This document shows, in pieces, positions 7,406 to 16,022 of a DNA stretch of 56,257 nucleotides. The DNA comes from an uncultured Lachnospiraceae bacterium. Lineage in GTDB: Bacteria > Bacillota > Clostridia > Lachnospirales > Lachnospiraceae. Positions within the stretch are counted from its first letter, which is position 1, and each line of letters begins with the position of its first letter. Where the stretch lies: positions 1 through 56,257 of the forward strand of contig CAMWTP010000035.1 in assembly GCA_947177165.1 (NCBI GenBank), read 5' to 3'. The notes under the pieces are model-generated. The model was not told where the DNA came from. It made no database searches and was given only the letters and a program-made list of their open reading frames with translations. Both the position numbers and the translations under genes were made by a program.

Positions 7406-8092
7406 ATGGTATATGAGAAGCTGCTAAACGAGATATACGCGGTGGTTTCCTTAAAATATCTCTGGCGGGACTACAAGCCATCCTTTGTCAAGAGCGAGTC
7501 GCCGGACTGGATTAACGAAACGATGGATATGGGGCTTGAGGTCAGTCAGGCGCTCCTGCCTGACGATGGGCAGACCAAGAATTTTATTGAGCAGTATCTG
7601 GGCTGTCTGAAGGAAGAGCTGCCGCCTGCTGCGCTGGAGCGGTACGGGGACCGGCTGAACTTTTACAATGGCAGGTTTTGGGCTGTCCTGCCTGACGATC
7701 TGGAGCATCAGGACTATCTGTACAAGGCAAAATACCGGTTTGACAAGAAGCTTGAAAAGCTGAACACGAGCTATCAGCAGAGACGGCACAACGGGCTTTA
7801 TCTCTTCCTGCACCCGAGGGACGAGAACGATATCGATGTGACACATCTGTTTGAATATATGGGAGAAAAACAGAAAGACTGCGCGCAGCGTTTTGACTGG
7901 GTGTTTTTGAACTGCAGAAAGGTAATCTATGTCTGCAGCTATAAGGATGACAGGATAGAGCCGATCGTGCTGCCGCAGAATGCAGCGGATTTTCTGAACA
8001 CAGAGTCGGAGTATCTGCGGTACTGCGGGGCTTGGGAGAACGGTGTGTCCCTGGAGGATGCGGCCAATCTGTTTCGACAGGACAACGATTGA
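7406..8092 (+). CDS. Conserved-looking protein of unknown function
   Basis: A 228-residue soluble protein I do not recognise. It is rich in aromatic and charged residues, with no signal peptide or membrane segment. Visible stretches include YLWRDYKPSFVKSESPDWIN near the N-terminus and CAQRFDWVFLNCRKVIYVC around residue 160. It starts 33 bp after tcdA with AAGGA upstream and ends 23 bp before the DUF815 ATPase, so it is probably co-transcribed with both. The close spacing to an AAA+ ATPase makes it a candidate substrate or partner, but this is inference. DNA composition resembles its neighbours. Confidence 0.65.
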   Translation: MVYEKLLNEIYAVVSLKYLWRDYKPSFVKSESPDWINETMDMGLEVSQALLPDDGQTKNFIEQYLGCLKEELPPAALERYGDRLNFYNGRFWAVLPDDLEHQDYLYKAKYRFDKKLEKLNTSYQQRRHNGLYLFLHPRDENDIDVTHLFEYMGEKQKDCAQRFDWVFLNCRKVIYVCSYKDDRIEPIVLPQNAADFLNTESEYLRYCGAWENGVSLEDAANLFRQDND

Positions 8093-8115
8093 AAATCATT
8101 AAGGGAGGAAGACAA

Positions 8116-9423
8116 ATGTACCGCGAGATCGCAAAATTAATCATGTACGGGGATATGGACGAGGACTGCATCCTGTACCAGTTCGGGGAGATATTCCACC
8201 GGTTTGACGAGAAGACAAGCGCAAAGCCGGCGCTGATCAAGGATATTTACACACAGCTCAAAAGGCTGTTGATCGTCGCCACGGATTACGGGTTCAACGA
8301 TAATCTCTGGCACAATTACCTCACCTTTTATCTGGTGACAAATGAGAATCCGTTCAGCATTACCTGTGAAAAAGTGGGCGCCAATGACGGGAGTGTCAAC
8401 CACTTTGCAAAGAATGATTTCAGGGTTTTCAAAAATCTGTTTGATTATGATTTTTCCGGGATAGAAAAGGAACTCGGTATTGACTGTTTTTCACAGATTT
8501 CGGACTACAGGGCAATCGGTAAGAAGGAACTGATGTACAACAAAAATGTCAGTGAAAAAATCATTGCCCTGAGTGCACAGCTTGAAAAAGCGGCGGACGA
8601 AAATGCTTTTTTTGACTGCGTGACGACATTTTACAGGGACTATGGCGTGGGAATGTTCGGCCTGAACAAGGCATTTCGCATCAAAGACAGGGATGACGGA
8701 GGGATCGAATTCCTGCCAATCAACAACATGGACAAGGTGATGCTCGACGACCTTGTCGGGTATGAGATACAGAAGAAAAAGCTCGTCGATAACACGAGAG
8801 CGTTTGTGGAGAACCGGAAAGCGAACAATGTACTGCTGTTCGGCGACAGCGGAACAGGGAAATCCACCAGCATCAAGGCGATTGTGAATGCCTTTTATCC
8901 ACAGGGACTCCGCATGATTGAGATATACAAACACCAGTTCAAAGACCTGTCTAACGTGATCGCGCAGGTTAAGAACCGGAATTACAAGTTTGTCATCTAT
9001 ATGGATGACTTGTCTTTTGAGGAGTTTGAGATTGAGTACAAGTTTCTCAAGGCTGTCATCGAGGGCGGCGTGGAGACGAAGCCCGACAATATATTAATCT
9101 ATGCGACTTCCAACCGCAGGCATATAATTAAGGAGACATGGAATGACAGAAGCGATGTCGAGGTCGACAATGGTATGCACCGCTCCGACACGATGGAGGA
9201 GAAGCTCTCGCTCGTAAACCGTTTCGGTGTCACGATCAATTACTCCAAACCTTCGCAGAAGGAGTATTTCAACATAGTGTTGGAGCTCGCGCACAGACAG
9301 GGAATCCGGATGTCGGACGAGGAGCTGAAAGCGGAGGCGAACAAGTGGGAGCTGAGTCATGGAGGTATCTCAGGGCGTACCGCACAGCAGTTTGTCAACT
9401 ATCTTGACGGGCAGGGGCAGTAG
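8116..9423 (+). CDS. DUF815 family AAA+ ATPase
   Basis: A 435-residue cytoplasmic ATPase. The C-terminal AAA+ module (about residues 200-430) carries LVGYEIQKKKLVDNT, the Walker A motif LLFGDSGTGKST, the Walker B FVIYMDDLSFEEFE, sensor-1 IYATSNRRH, and the family hallmark ETWNDRS followed by TMEEKLSLVNRFG. This is the pattern of DUF815, a widespread ATPase of unknown target. The N-terminal 200 residues are family-specific. The start at 8116 has GGGAGGA seven bases upstream; the in-frame upstream extension overlaps the previous gene. It follows the unknown 228-residue protein, which may work with it. Confidence 0.85.
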   Translation: MYREIAKLIMYGDMDEDCILYQFGEIFHRFDEKTSAKPALIKDIYTQLKRLLIVATDYGFNDNLWHNYLTFYLVTNENPFSITCEKVGANDGSVNHFAKNDFRVFKNLFDYDFSGIEKELGIDCFSQISDYRAIGKKELMYNKNVSEKIIALSAQLEKAADENAFFDCVTTFYRDYGVGMFGLNKAFRIKDRDDGGIEFLPINNMDKVMLDDLVGYEIQKKKLVDNTRAFVENRKANNVLLFGDSGTGKSTSIKAIVNAFYPQGLRMIEIYKHQFKDLSNVIAQVKNRNYKFVIYMDDLSFEEFEIEYKFLKAVIEGGVETKPDNILIYATSNRRHIIKETWNDRSDVEVDNGMHRSDTMEEKLSLVNRFGVTINYSKPSQKEYFNIVLELAHRQGIRMSDEELKAEANKWELSHGGISGRTAQQFVNYLDGQGQ

Positions 9424-9484
9424 CAGCGGGATGCTTAAATTGAACAAGTGAATAGGAAATAGAAATAGCAGAAAGAGGGAGAAA

Positions 9485-9904
9485 GTGACAGATAGAAGAA
9501 ACTTATGCAGATTACTGGTAGCAGACATTCTTACAATGGCAGTTTTATATTTGATACCTGACAGCTGGGGCGACTGGCAGGTGAAAAAGACAGCGCTTGT
9601 CCTTATGGCGGTCGTGGGCATTGTGCTGATTGTCCTGATTTCAAGGAAGAGGGAGAAAGAAAATCATGTACAGGTAATAGGAATTGATTCCGTCAGCCAG
9701 ATGAACCCGGGTCAGTATCTTTCCAAGGCCGGACCGGTCTGTGCCGGGTCTGACGGAAGGTATCATGTGACGTTTTTGCTTAGGGATGATACCCGGCTGA
9801 TTCTTTCCCTTTCAGGAAAACAGGCAGGTGTACTGGCAGCAGGGATGTATGGAACGCTGGTACATAACGGTTCTGTATTTGTAAGCTTCATTCCTGAAAA
9901 ATGA
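9485..9904 (+). CDS. Small membrane protein with DUF2500-like domain
   Basis: A 139-residue protein with two N-terminal hydrophobic helices (about residues 10-26 and 35-52) followed by a positively charged RKREKE stop-transfer. The soluble C-terminal part reads GRYHVTFLLRDDTRLILSLS and ends LAAGMYGTLVHNGSVFVSF, resembling DUF2500 domains. It starts at a GTG with AGAGGG about 7 bases upstream. It is likely anchored in the membrane with the domain in the cytosol or at the surface; topology is not certain. Function unknown. A promoter for the next gene lies just after it. Confidence 0.65.
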   Translation: MTDRRNLCRLLVADILTMAVLYLIPDSWGDWQVKKTALVLMAVVGIVLIVLISRKREKENHVQVIGIDSVSQMNPGQYLSKAGPVCAGSDGRYHVTFLLRDDTRLILSLSGKQAGVLAAGMYGTLVHNGSVFVSFIPEK

Positions 9905-9948
9905 AGAAAGTCCATTTTGAGATTTACGGAATAACAGAATAGTTCTGC

Positions 9949-9977
9949 TTTACACTTTTTACAGAATCTGGTATGAT
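9949..9977 (+). promoter_or_regulatory. Promoter upstream of the Na/Pi cotransporter
   Basis: TTTACA (9949-9954), a 17-base spacer and TATGAT (9972-9977) form a good sigma-A-type promoter, 91 bases before the transporter start. Confidence 0.55.
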
Positions 9978-10067
9978 GAATTTCAGAGCAGTTAAGTGAT
10001 AAACTTACAGAGAAGGAATGCAGCGTCATATTAATAAAGGCGATCACTGCGGAGGAAAATTATTGAC

Positions 10068-11855
10068 ATGGGAATAACATCAATCTTATCGTTACTTAGC
10101 GGAGTGGCACTTTTCCTGTTTGGAATGTCCCTGATGGGAGACGGACTGAAAAAGGCAGCGGGTGAGAAGCTGGAGCTTATCTTGTATAAACTGACCAGCA
10201 CGCCAATCAAAGGGGTCCTGTTGGGAACAGCAGTCACGGCGATTATACAGTCCTCGTCGGCGACCACGGTCATGGTTGTCGGGTTTGTCAATTCTGGTAT
10301 GATGAAGGTGGCACAGGCGATCGGTATCATCATGGGAGCAAATATCGGTACAAGTATTACCGGCTGGATACTCTGTCTGTCGTACATAGAGGGTTCGGGC
10401 GGTATCGCGCAGCTTTTGTCCACAACCACGATTTCAGCGGTCGTTTCTATTATTGGTATTTTGTTTAAGATGATTTCCAAGAAGAGCACCTACAAAAATG
10501 TCGGTGACATCATGCTTGGATTTTCGATACTGATGTTCGGTATGCAGAGCATGAGCGGCGCGGTGTCTCCTTTGAAGGAAAATCCGCACTTCGTAAATAC
10601 GCTTACCATGTTTTCCAATCCCTTTATGGGGATTCTCGTCGGTATTGCATTCACGGCGGTTTTGCAGAGTGCGTCCGCATCGATCGGTATTCTGCAGGCG
10701 CTTTCTGTGACAGGGGCAATCACGTTTGCATCTGCGTTTCCGATTACGCTCGGTATCGGTGTCGGCGCTGCCTGCCCGGTTCTGTTGTCCTCGATTGGAA
10801 CGAACAAGAACGGCAAGAGGACAGCGCTCATCTATCTGATGAACGACTTGTTCGGCATGGTATTCTGGGCGGTGATTTTCTATTCGGTCAATGCCATTGT
10901 CCGGTTTGATTTTATGGATATGACGATGAGTCCGATCGCGATTGCGATCTTAAATACCGTGTTCCGGCTGGCGACCGTCATGATTTTGTTTCCGTTTATC
11001 AAGTGGATTGAGAAACTTGTGTTTACATTGGTGAAGGACACCGAGGAGGACAAGGAAGAGCAGGCGGATTTCGACCTGCTGGAAGAGCGCTTCCTCAAAT
11101 ATCCGGCGCTTGCAATCGGTCAGAGCCATACAGCCATGAACGGCATGGCAAGGAAAGCAAGGAAAAATATTGTGCGTGCCATGGGACTCTTTAACAATTA
11201 TTCGGAGGACCGTTACAATAAGGTGCAGGAGAAAGAAAATCTGATTGACAAGTATGAGGACAAGCTGGGGACCTATCTCATGCAGCTGACCGGGCGAGAC
11301 ATGACGGAGAGCCAGTCGAAGCAGGTGTCCATATTTTTACATACAATCAGCGATTTTGAGCGGCTTGGCGATCATGCGGTAAATCTGTCAAGATCTGCAA
11401 ACGAGCTCTATGAGAAGAAGATATCCTTTTCGGACGAGGCGACCTACGAGCTGTCTATTCTGGGAGCTGCAGTCAAGGAAATTCTCGAGGTAACAGTGGA
11501 TTCCTTTGCGTATGATGATGTTGACATGGCAATCAGGGTGGAACCTTTGCGGGAGTTCATCAATGTGCTTTGCAATGAGTTAAAGTCAAGGCACATCACA
11601 CGTCTTAGAAACGGGAAATGCGAGCTCAAACAGGGCTTTGCGTTCAACAATATCCTGACTGATTTTGAGCGAATCGGTGCGCACTGTTCCAACGTGGCCG
11701 TCGCGCTTCTCGAGTCGGAGGCGGAGGATTTTGACACGCACGAGTACCAGAAGAGTATCCGCGAGATGAACAACCGGATGTACAGGGAGCTTTTTGAGGC
11801 GTATGAGATGAAGTACGATATCAGCAAGCCCAAAAAGACGAAAAAAAGTAAATAG
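10068..11855 (+). CDS. Na/Pi cotransporter family protein with PhoU-like tail
   Basis: A 595-residue membrane protein. The first 330 residues hold about eight or nine hydrophobic helices with two inverted repeats characteristic of type II Na/phosphate symporters: IIQSSSATTVMVVGFVNSG and its counterpart LQSASASIGILQALSVTGA. The C-terminal 250 residues are helical and PhoU-like, with TISDFERLGDHAVNLSRSA and TDFERIGAHCSNVAV carrying the E/D-x3-D/H metal-binding pattern. It likely imports or exports phosphate coupled to sodium, with the tail regulating activity. It has its own promoter and terminator, so it is monocistronic. Confidence 0.88.
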   Translation: MGITSILSLLSGVALFLFGMSLMGDGLKKAAGEKLELILYKLTSTPIKGVLLGTAVTAIIQSSSATTVMVVGFVNSGMMKVAQAIGIIMGANIGTSITGWILCLSYIEGSGGIAQLLSTTTISAVVSIIGILFKMISKKSTYKNVGDIMLGFSILMFGMQSMSGAVSPLKENPHFVNTLTMFSNPFMGILVGIAFTAVLQSASASIGILQALSVTGAITFASAFPITLGIGVGAACPVLLSSIGTNKNGKRTALIYLMNDLFGMVFWAVIFYSVNAIVRFDFMDMTMSPIAIAILNTVFRLATVMILFPFIKWIEKLVFTLVKDTEEDKEEQADFDLLEERFLKYPALAIGQSHTAMNGMARKARKNIVRAMGLFNNYSEDRYNKVQEKENLIDKYEDKLGTYLMQLTGRDMTESQSKQVSIFLHTISDFERLGDHAVNLSRSANELYEKKISFSDEATYELSILGAAVKEILEVTVDSFAYDDVDMAIRVEPLREFINVLCNELKSRHITRLRNGKCELKQGFAFNNILTDFERIGAHCSNVAVALLESEAEDFDTHEYQKSIREMNNRMYRELFEAYEMKYDISKPKKTKKSK

Positions 11856-11878
11856 GGAAATTGAAATAGAAAAAGAAT

Positions 11879-11914
11879 AGCTTGTTTTGGAAAAAGAAAA
11901 CAGGCTGTTTTTTT
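11879..11914 (+). terminator. Intrinsic terminator after the Na/Pi transporter
   Basis: AGCTTGTTTT (11879-11888) pairs with AAAACAGGCT (11897-11906) with one G-T wobble, followed by G and seven T residues. Confidence 0.8.
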
Positions 11915-11963
11915 AAGAAATTCGGCACAGGAGAAGGAGAGCGCGTAAACGGAGGAATATTGG

Positions 11964-12659
11964 ATGACAGTTGCATTAATTTTATCGGGAGGAAGCGGCG
12001 TCCGCCTGGGCGCGGACATTCCTAAGCAATATATCGAAGTGAACGGCAGACCAGTCATTTCTTATTGTATGGAGCGTTTGTCCCGCCACGGAGAGATTCA
12101 TGCGATACAGATTGTGGCGGCGCAGGAGTGGCAGGAGCAGATAAAAGGCTGGCTGGAAAAGTATGATGTCTGCGGGAAGTTCCGGGGGTTCTCACTTCCG
12201 GGAGAGAACCGTCAGCTATCTATTTATCACGGATTGGAGGATATCAGAAAATATGCGGATGATTCGGACGTCGTGCTGATACATGACGCGGCAAGGCCGC
12301 TGCTTTCGGAAAAGATGATCGCGGAGTGTGTGAAAGCAATGGAGGGGCATGACGGCGTTATGCCGGTGCTGCCCATGAAGGATACGGTGTATCGCAGTGT
12401 GGATGGAAAGACAGTCAGCGCGTTGCTCGAAAGGACGGAAATCTATGCAGGGCAGGCGCCGGAGGCCTTTCGAGTCGGATTGTACTATGAGGCGAACAAA
12501 AGACTTATCCCGGATCGCATTCATGGGATAAACGGTTCGACAGAGCCGGCAGTTATGGCGGGAATGAACATTGCCATGATACCAGGCGACGAGGGAAACA
12601 TTAAGATAACGACGTCGAATGATCTGGAGCGCTTTCGCAGGCTGGTCACAGTAGAATAA
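11964..12659 (+). CDS. IspD/TarI family cytidylyltransferase
   Basis: A 231-residue nucleotidyltransferase. ALILSGGSGVRLGADIPKQY is the CTP-binding loop, ENRQLSIYHGLE the RQ-S-V-x-GL motif, LIHDAARPL the metal site, and GNIKITTSNDLERF the C-terminal signature. Enzymes of this type make CDP-methylerythritol (IspD, isoprenoid pathway) or CDP-ribitol (TarI, teichoic acid). The next gene is a polyol-phosphate-type dehydrogenase, an arrangement like TarI-TarJ, so a CDP-polyol role is possible. GGAGGA lies nine bases before the ATG. Sequence alone does not separate IspD from TarI. Confidence 0.8.
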   Translation: MTVALILSGGSGVRLGADIPKQYIEVNGRPVISYCMERLSRHGEIHAIQIVAAQEWQEQIKGWLEKYDVCGKFRGFSLPGENRQLSIYHGLEDIRKYADDSDVVLIHDAARPLLSEKMIAECVKAMEGHDGVMPVLPMKDTVYRSVDGKTVSALLERTEIYAGQAPEAFRVGLYYEANKRLIPDRIHGINGSTEPAVMAGMNIAMIPGDEGNIKITTSNDLERFRRLVTVE

Positions 12660-12705
12660 ATATGGTTATAGAAAGATATCGATTTAGAAGGGGCAGATAA
12701 AAGCA

Positions 12706-13776
12706 ATGAAAACGATGAAAGCATGGGTTTTGCATGATATTGGTGAGATACACTTTGAGGAGACGGCTAAGCCGGAACCGGCGGACAATGAAGTGCTTGT
12801 CGAAGTGAAGGCGGCGGGGATCTGCGGCTCGGATATTCCGCGGATATATCGGACAGGCGCACATGTGCACCCGCTGATACCAGGGCACGAGTTTGCGGGA
12901 CAGGTTGTTCAGCTGGGAAAAAATACAGACGCGGGATGGCTGAATCGGCGCGTCGGTATCTTTCCGCTGATTCCCTGCAACCATTGTATCGCGTGCCATC
13001 AACAGCACTACGAGTTGTGCCGCAGTTACAGCTATCTGGGATCGCGCAGGGACGGCGGCTTTGCGGAGTATGTCGCGGTGCCGGAGTGGAACCTGATAAA
13101 ACTGCCTGACAATGTGTCATACAGACAGGCTGCGATGATGGAGCCGATGGCGGTGGCAGTCCATGCGATGAGAAATGCGCTCCCGGCTGATGCGGATCGG
13201 CGCAGAACAATCGCAGTCTGCGGATTCGGCACGATCGGAATCCTGCTGACCATGTTTTTGACCGAAGCGGGATATTCTGATATCTATGTAGTTGGGAATA
13301 AGGATTTTCAGAGGAAAACGGCGTTAAAGCTTGGCGTTGAGGAAGACCATTTTTATGACAAGAGAGACGGTGATGTGCGGGAATGGCTGATGGCGCAGAC
13401 GGATGATGTCGGCGTCGATGTTTTCTTTGAGTGTGTAGGAAAAAATGAGACGGTGACAAGCGCGGTCATGTGCACGGCGCCAGGCGGAACCGTGCAGCTT
13501 GTCGGAAATCCGGCTTCGGATATGCTGTTTGAAAAAAATATATACTGGAAAATCCTGCGCGACCAGCTGACGGTCAGGGGCAGCTGGAATTCTTCGTTCA
13601 AACACGACAGGGAAGATGACTGGTGTTATGTGCTTGACAAATTGCGGGGGGAAAAGATTCACCCCGAACAGTGCATCACACATAGCCTCTCGCTGGATGC
13701 GCTGGAGCAGGGGCTGCTGCTGATGCGGGACAAGACACAGGAGTACGTCAAAGTGATGACAGAGACAGGCGCTTAA
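12706..13776 (+). CDS. Zinc-dependent MDR dehydrogenase, GatD-like
   Basis: A 356-residue medium-chain dehydrogenase/reductase. The N-terminal catalytic domain has AAGICGSDIPRIY (catalytic-zinc Cys), PLIPGHEFAG, and the four-cysteine structural-zinc lobe PCNHCIACHQQHYELC. The Rossmann part has VCGFGTIGILLTMFL. It resembles galactitol-1-phosphate 5-dehydrogenase (GatD) and related polyol-phosphate enzymes. It starts 46 bp after the IspD/TarI-like gene, with AAGGGG 12 bases upstream; together they might make a CDP-polyol, or reoxidise one. The stop overlaps the integrase stop by 3 bases tail to tail. Confidence 0.82.
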   Translation: MKTMKAWVLHDIGEIHFEETAKPEPADNEVLVEVKAAGICGSDIPRIYRTGAHVHPLIPGHEFAGQVVQLGKNTDAGWLNRRVGIFPLIPCNHCIACHQQHYELCRSYSYLGSRRDGGFAEYVAVPEWNLIKLPDNVSYRQAAMMEPMAVAVHAMRNALPADADRRRTIAVCGFGTIGILLTMFLTEAGYSDIYVVGNKDFQRKTALKLGVEEDHFYDKRDGDVREWLMAQTDDVGVDVFFECVGKNETVTSAVMCTAPGGTVQLVGNPASDMLFEKNIYWKILRDQLTVRGSWNSSFKHDREDDWCYVLDKLRGEKIHPEQCITHSLSLDALEQGLLLMRDKTQEYVKVMTETGA

Positions 13777-14903
13777 CGCGCCTGCTCACATATCTGACTG
13801 TAAAAGCGAATCAGCTGTTCTAACTGCAGTCGCTTGGCATCCATGGTCGGGTGAACATAACGGTTTAGAGTAATCTTTACATCAGAATGCCCTAAGATTT
13901 CGCTGAGACTCTTTACATCAATCCCTTTTTCGACACAGTTTGTCGCGAATGTGTGGCGCAGGATATGAAAATTCCTGTCGGAAATCAGAGCTTCTTTTAA
14001 GATCCGCTTAAACTGGTACTGCATTGTCCGCGGCTCCAGCGGTTTTTCACCGCCGAAAATATATGGCTCGCTGCTGTGGATTTTGTCGAGCATCTGCAGG
14101 AGTTCGCCGGTTACGGGGATCATTCTCTTTGAGCAGTCGCTTTTGGGAGCGCCCTCCAGGAGGTTTGTCTTTGCTGTCTCGTCTGCGATGCCCATGGAAG
14201 TGATCCGCTGTACAGTGTGGTTTATGGTCATTGTCAAGTTTGAAAAATCGATGTCTGTCCATTTTAGGGCACATATTTCGCCCAGCCGCAATCCCAGGCA
14301 GAGCGAGAAGGTAATTGCGATTTTGTATTTATCTGTATCGGTGTGGATGCAGTCGAAAAGCTTTGCCTGTTCCGCCACGGAGAGTGTTTCAATCGACCTT
14401 CTCTCTGCGTGTGTGGATATGCGTGTCAGCATAGGTACGTTGATCCGGTAATGACTGTTTGCGTAGCGCAGGATCTGATTTGCAACACAGTAAATACTTT
14501 TTTGTAGGTTTTCGGACAAATCGTCTGAAATCTCCGCCTGCAGCTGGGTATCTGTAATATCGGTCAGAGGACAGTCACCCAAGAGACCGGCAAGGTGTGT
14601 CCGGTAGACCGTGTCGTATTTTACGTAGGTTGAGTATTTGCATTTTTCCCTGATCACTCCGAGCCATTCATTGGCGGCCTGTGAAAACAGGGCAGTGTTG
14701 AACAATTCATTTGAACTGTCGCCGGAAATGATTTTTCTGGCAGTCAGCTGTTTGATTGTCAGCTTCTCCCTGACTTCGGCATATGTGTGCCCGTATACAG
14801 AGCGGTATACATAACCTTTTTTTTCTTCGTGGTACACTTTGTAGCGTCCTTCCCATCTGCCGTCAGATTTCCGGTGTCTGATGTTTTCTCCATGTCTTCC
14901 CAT
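13773..14903 (-). CDS. Phage-type tyrosine integrase
   Basis: A 376-residue tyrosine recombinase. The N-terminus is an arm-binding, AP2-like segment (SDGRWEGRYKVYHEEKKGYVY), followed by a core-binding domain and the catalytic domain: Arg in CLGLRLGEICALKW, HILRHTFATN (H-x-x-R), LGHSDVKITL, and Tyr in NRYVHP. All catalytic residues are present, so it is probably active. AAAGGAG lies 6 bases before the ATG. There are no excisionase, replication or structural genes nearby, and no tRNA was found, so it is an orphan integrase. The 9-bp inverted repeat 33 bases upstream may be an operator or arm site. Confidence 0.88.
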   Translation of the reverse strand: MGRHGENIRHRKSDGRWEGRYKVYHEEKKGYVYRSVYGHTYAEVREKLTIKQLTARKIISGDSSNELFNTALFSQAANEWLGVIREKCKYSTYVKYDTVYRTHLAGLLGDCPLTDITDTQLQAEISDDLSENLQKSIYCVANQILRYANSHYRINVPMLTRISTHAERRSIETLSVAEQAKLFDCIHTDTDKYKIAITFSLCLGLRLGEICALKWTDIDFSNLTMTINHTVQRITSMGIADETAKTNLLEGAPKSDCSKRMIPVTGELLQMLDKIHSSEPYIFGGEKPLEPRTMQYQFKRILKEALISDRNFHILRHTFATNCVEKGIDVKSLSEILGHSDVKITLNRYVHPTMDAKRLQLEQLIRFYSQICEQAR

Positions 14904-14935
14904 AGTTTTCTCCTTTGTATGAATGTATTATCAAA

Positions 14936-14978
14936 GTCCCATAAACACGACAGGATAGAGATGCATGAATTATGGGAC
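14936..14978. promoter_or_regulatory. Inverted repeat upstream of the integrase
   Basis: GTCCCATAA (14936-14944) and TTATGGGAC (14970-14978) are perfect 9-bp inverted copies separated by 25 bases. The spacing is about two and a half helical turns, which suits a dimeric regulator or recombinase arm binding. It lies in the 322-bp divergent region between integrase and DUF1624 genes, which otherwise holds one candidate promoter and no gene. Confidence 0.5.
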
Positions 14979-15100
14979 CGTTGATTCGGAAACTGCTAAC
15001 CAATTATGACCTGACAGTTCTTTTTTATTGTAATATAGAAGTGGATATCTCTAAAAATGAAAGATATTGGAGCGATGGAGATACGGAATCGCTGTAGATG

Positions 15101-15129
15101 TTGTTTTAAGTGCAGACCTGGTATATAGT
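15101..15129 (+). promoter_or_regulatory. Candidate promoter for the DUF1624 gene
   Basis: TTGTTT (15101-15106), a 17-base spacer and TATAGT (15124-15129), 97 bases before the start codon. Confidence 0.4.
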
Positions 15130-15225
15130 AGAGATAGACAGGCAGAGATTGAGGGGGATAAATTTTGAAAGAAAGGTGTTTTCAAACGATGGATATGTGT
15201 AATGGAGCATGTGAAGGGAATCATT

Positions 15226-16002
15226 ATGAAAAAGACGAACAATCATAATACAGAAAAAAAGCGGTATGAGAAGCTGGACGGTATTCGTGGGATTGCGCTG
15301 TTGAATATGATTGCCTACCACACCGTATGGGATCTGGTCTATCTGTATCAGACGGACTGGAGCTGGTACAAGTCAGAGGGCGCTTATGTCTGGCAGCAGG
15401 GAATCTGCTGGACGTTTATCTTTCTGTCAGGCTTTTGCTGGTCACTCGGCAGTCGTGCGTGGAAACGGGGCATCACGGTCTTTCTCGGCGGCGCTGTGAT
15501 TACGCTGGCGACCTTGATTACCATGCCGCAGAACAGAGTCGTTTTCGGTGTGCTGACGCTCACAGGCTCATGTATGCTGCTGATGAATGTGCTTGACAGG
15601 TGGCTGCACAGGCTTCCGGCGGCCTTGGGAATGGCTGTCAGCGGCCTGCTGTTTTTTCTGACAAAAAATATCAATGCAGGGTATCTCGGTTTTGAAAAGT
15701 GGAATTTTATCAGAATTCCGGAGGTGCTGTATCGCGATATTTTTTCGACTTATCTCGGCTTTCCGCACAAAGGTTTTTACTCGGCGGATTATTTTTCGCT
15801 GCTGCCATGGGGATTTCTGTTCATGGCAGGATATTTTACATACCGGTTTCTCTGCGGAAAGAGGATTATGCGGTTCTTTGAAAAGAGTGCGCTGCTGCCG
15901 GCTGAGTGGCTTGGAAAACATTCTTTTGAAATCTATATGATACACCAGCCGGCGATTTATGCGATACTGGAGATTCTGTTTTTTGCGTGGAAGCGGCAAT
16001 AA
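15226..16002 (+). CDS. DUF1624 / heparan-alpha-glucosaminide N-acetyltransferase-like membrane protein
   Basis: A 258-residue polytopic membrane protein, about seven helices. The opening RYEKLDGIRGIALLNMIAYH, with the conserved His, followed by FIFLSGFCWSLG and the C-terminal LGKHSFEIYMIHQP, matches the DUF1624 (HGSNAT-like) family and more broadly acyltransferase-3 folds. It may transfer acetyl groups across the membrane to a surface sugar, which is not proven for bacterial members. The ATG at 15226 has AAGGGA 7 bases upstream and is preferred over the one at 15202, which has none. It is followed after 20 bp by cysG, so the two may be co-transcribed. Confidence 0.78.
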   Translation: MKKTNNHNTEKKRYEKLDGIRGIALLNMIAYHTVWDLVYLYQTDWSWYKSEGAYVWQQGICWTFIFLSGFCWSLGSRAWKRGITVFLGGAVITLATLITMPQNRVVFGVLTLTGSCMLLMNVLDRWLHRLPAALGMAVSGLLFFLTKNINAGYLGFEKWNFIRIPEVLYRDIFSTYLGFPHKGFYSADYFSLLPWGFLFMAGYFTYRFLCGKRIMRFFEKSALLPAEWLGKHSFEIYMIHQPAIYAILEILFFAWKRQ

Positions 16003-16022
16003 GAAAACAAGGGAGAGAGAAG

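Noticed and set aside
13773..14903. Prophage or integrative element around the integrase
   Set aside because: Flanking genes are ordinary metabolic and membrane genes; no phage, conjugation or tRNA target site is visible.
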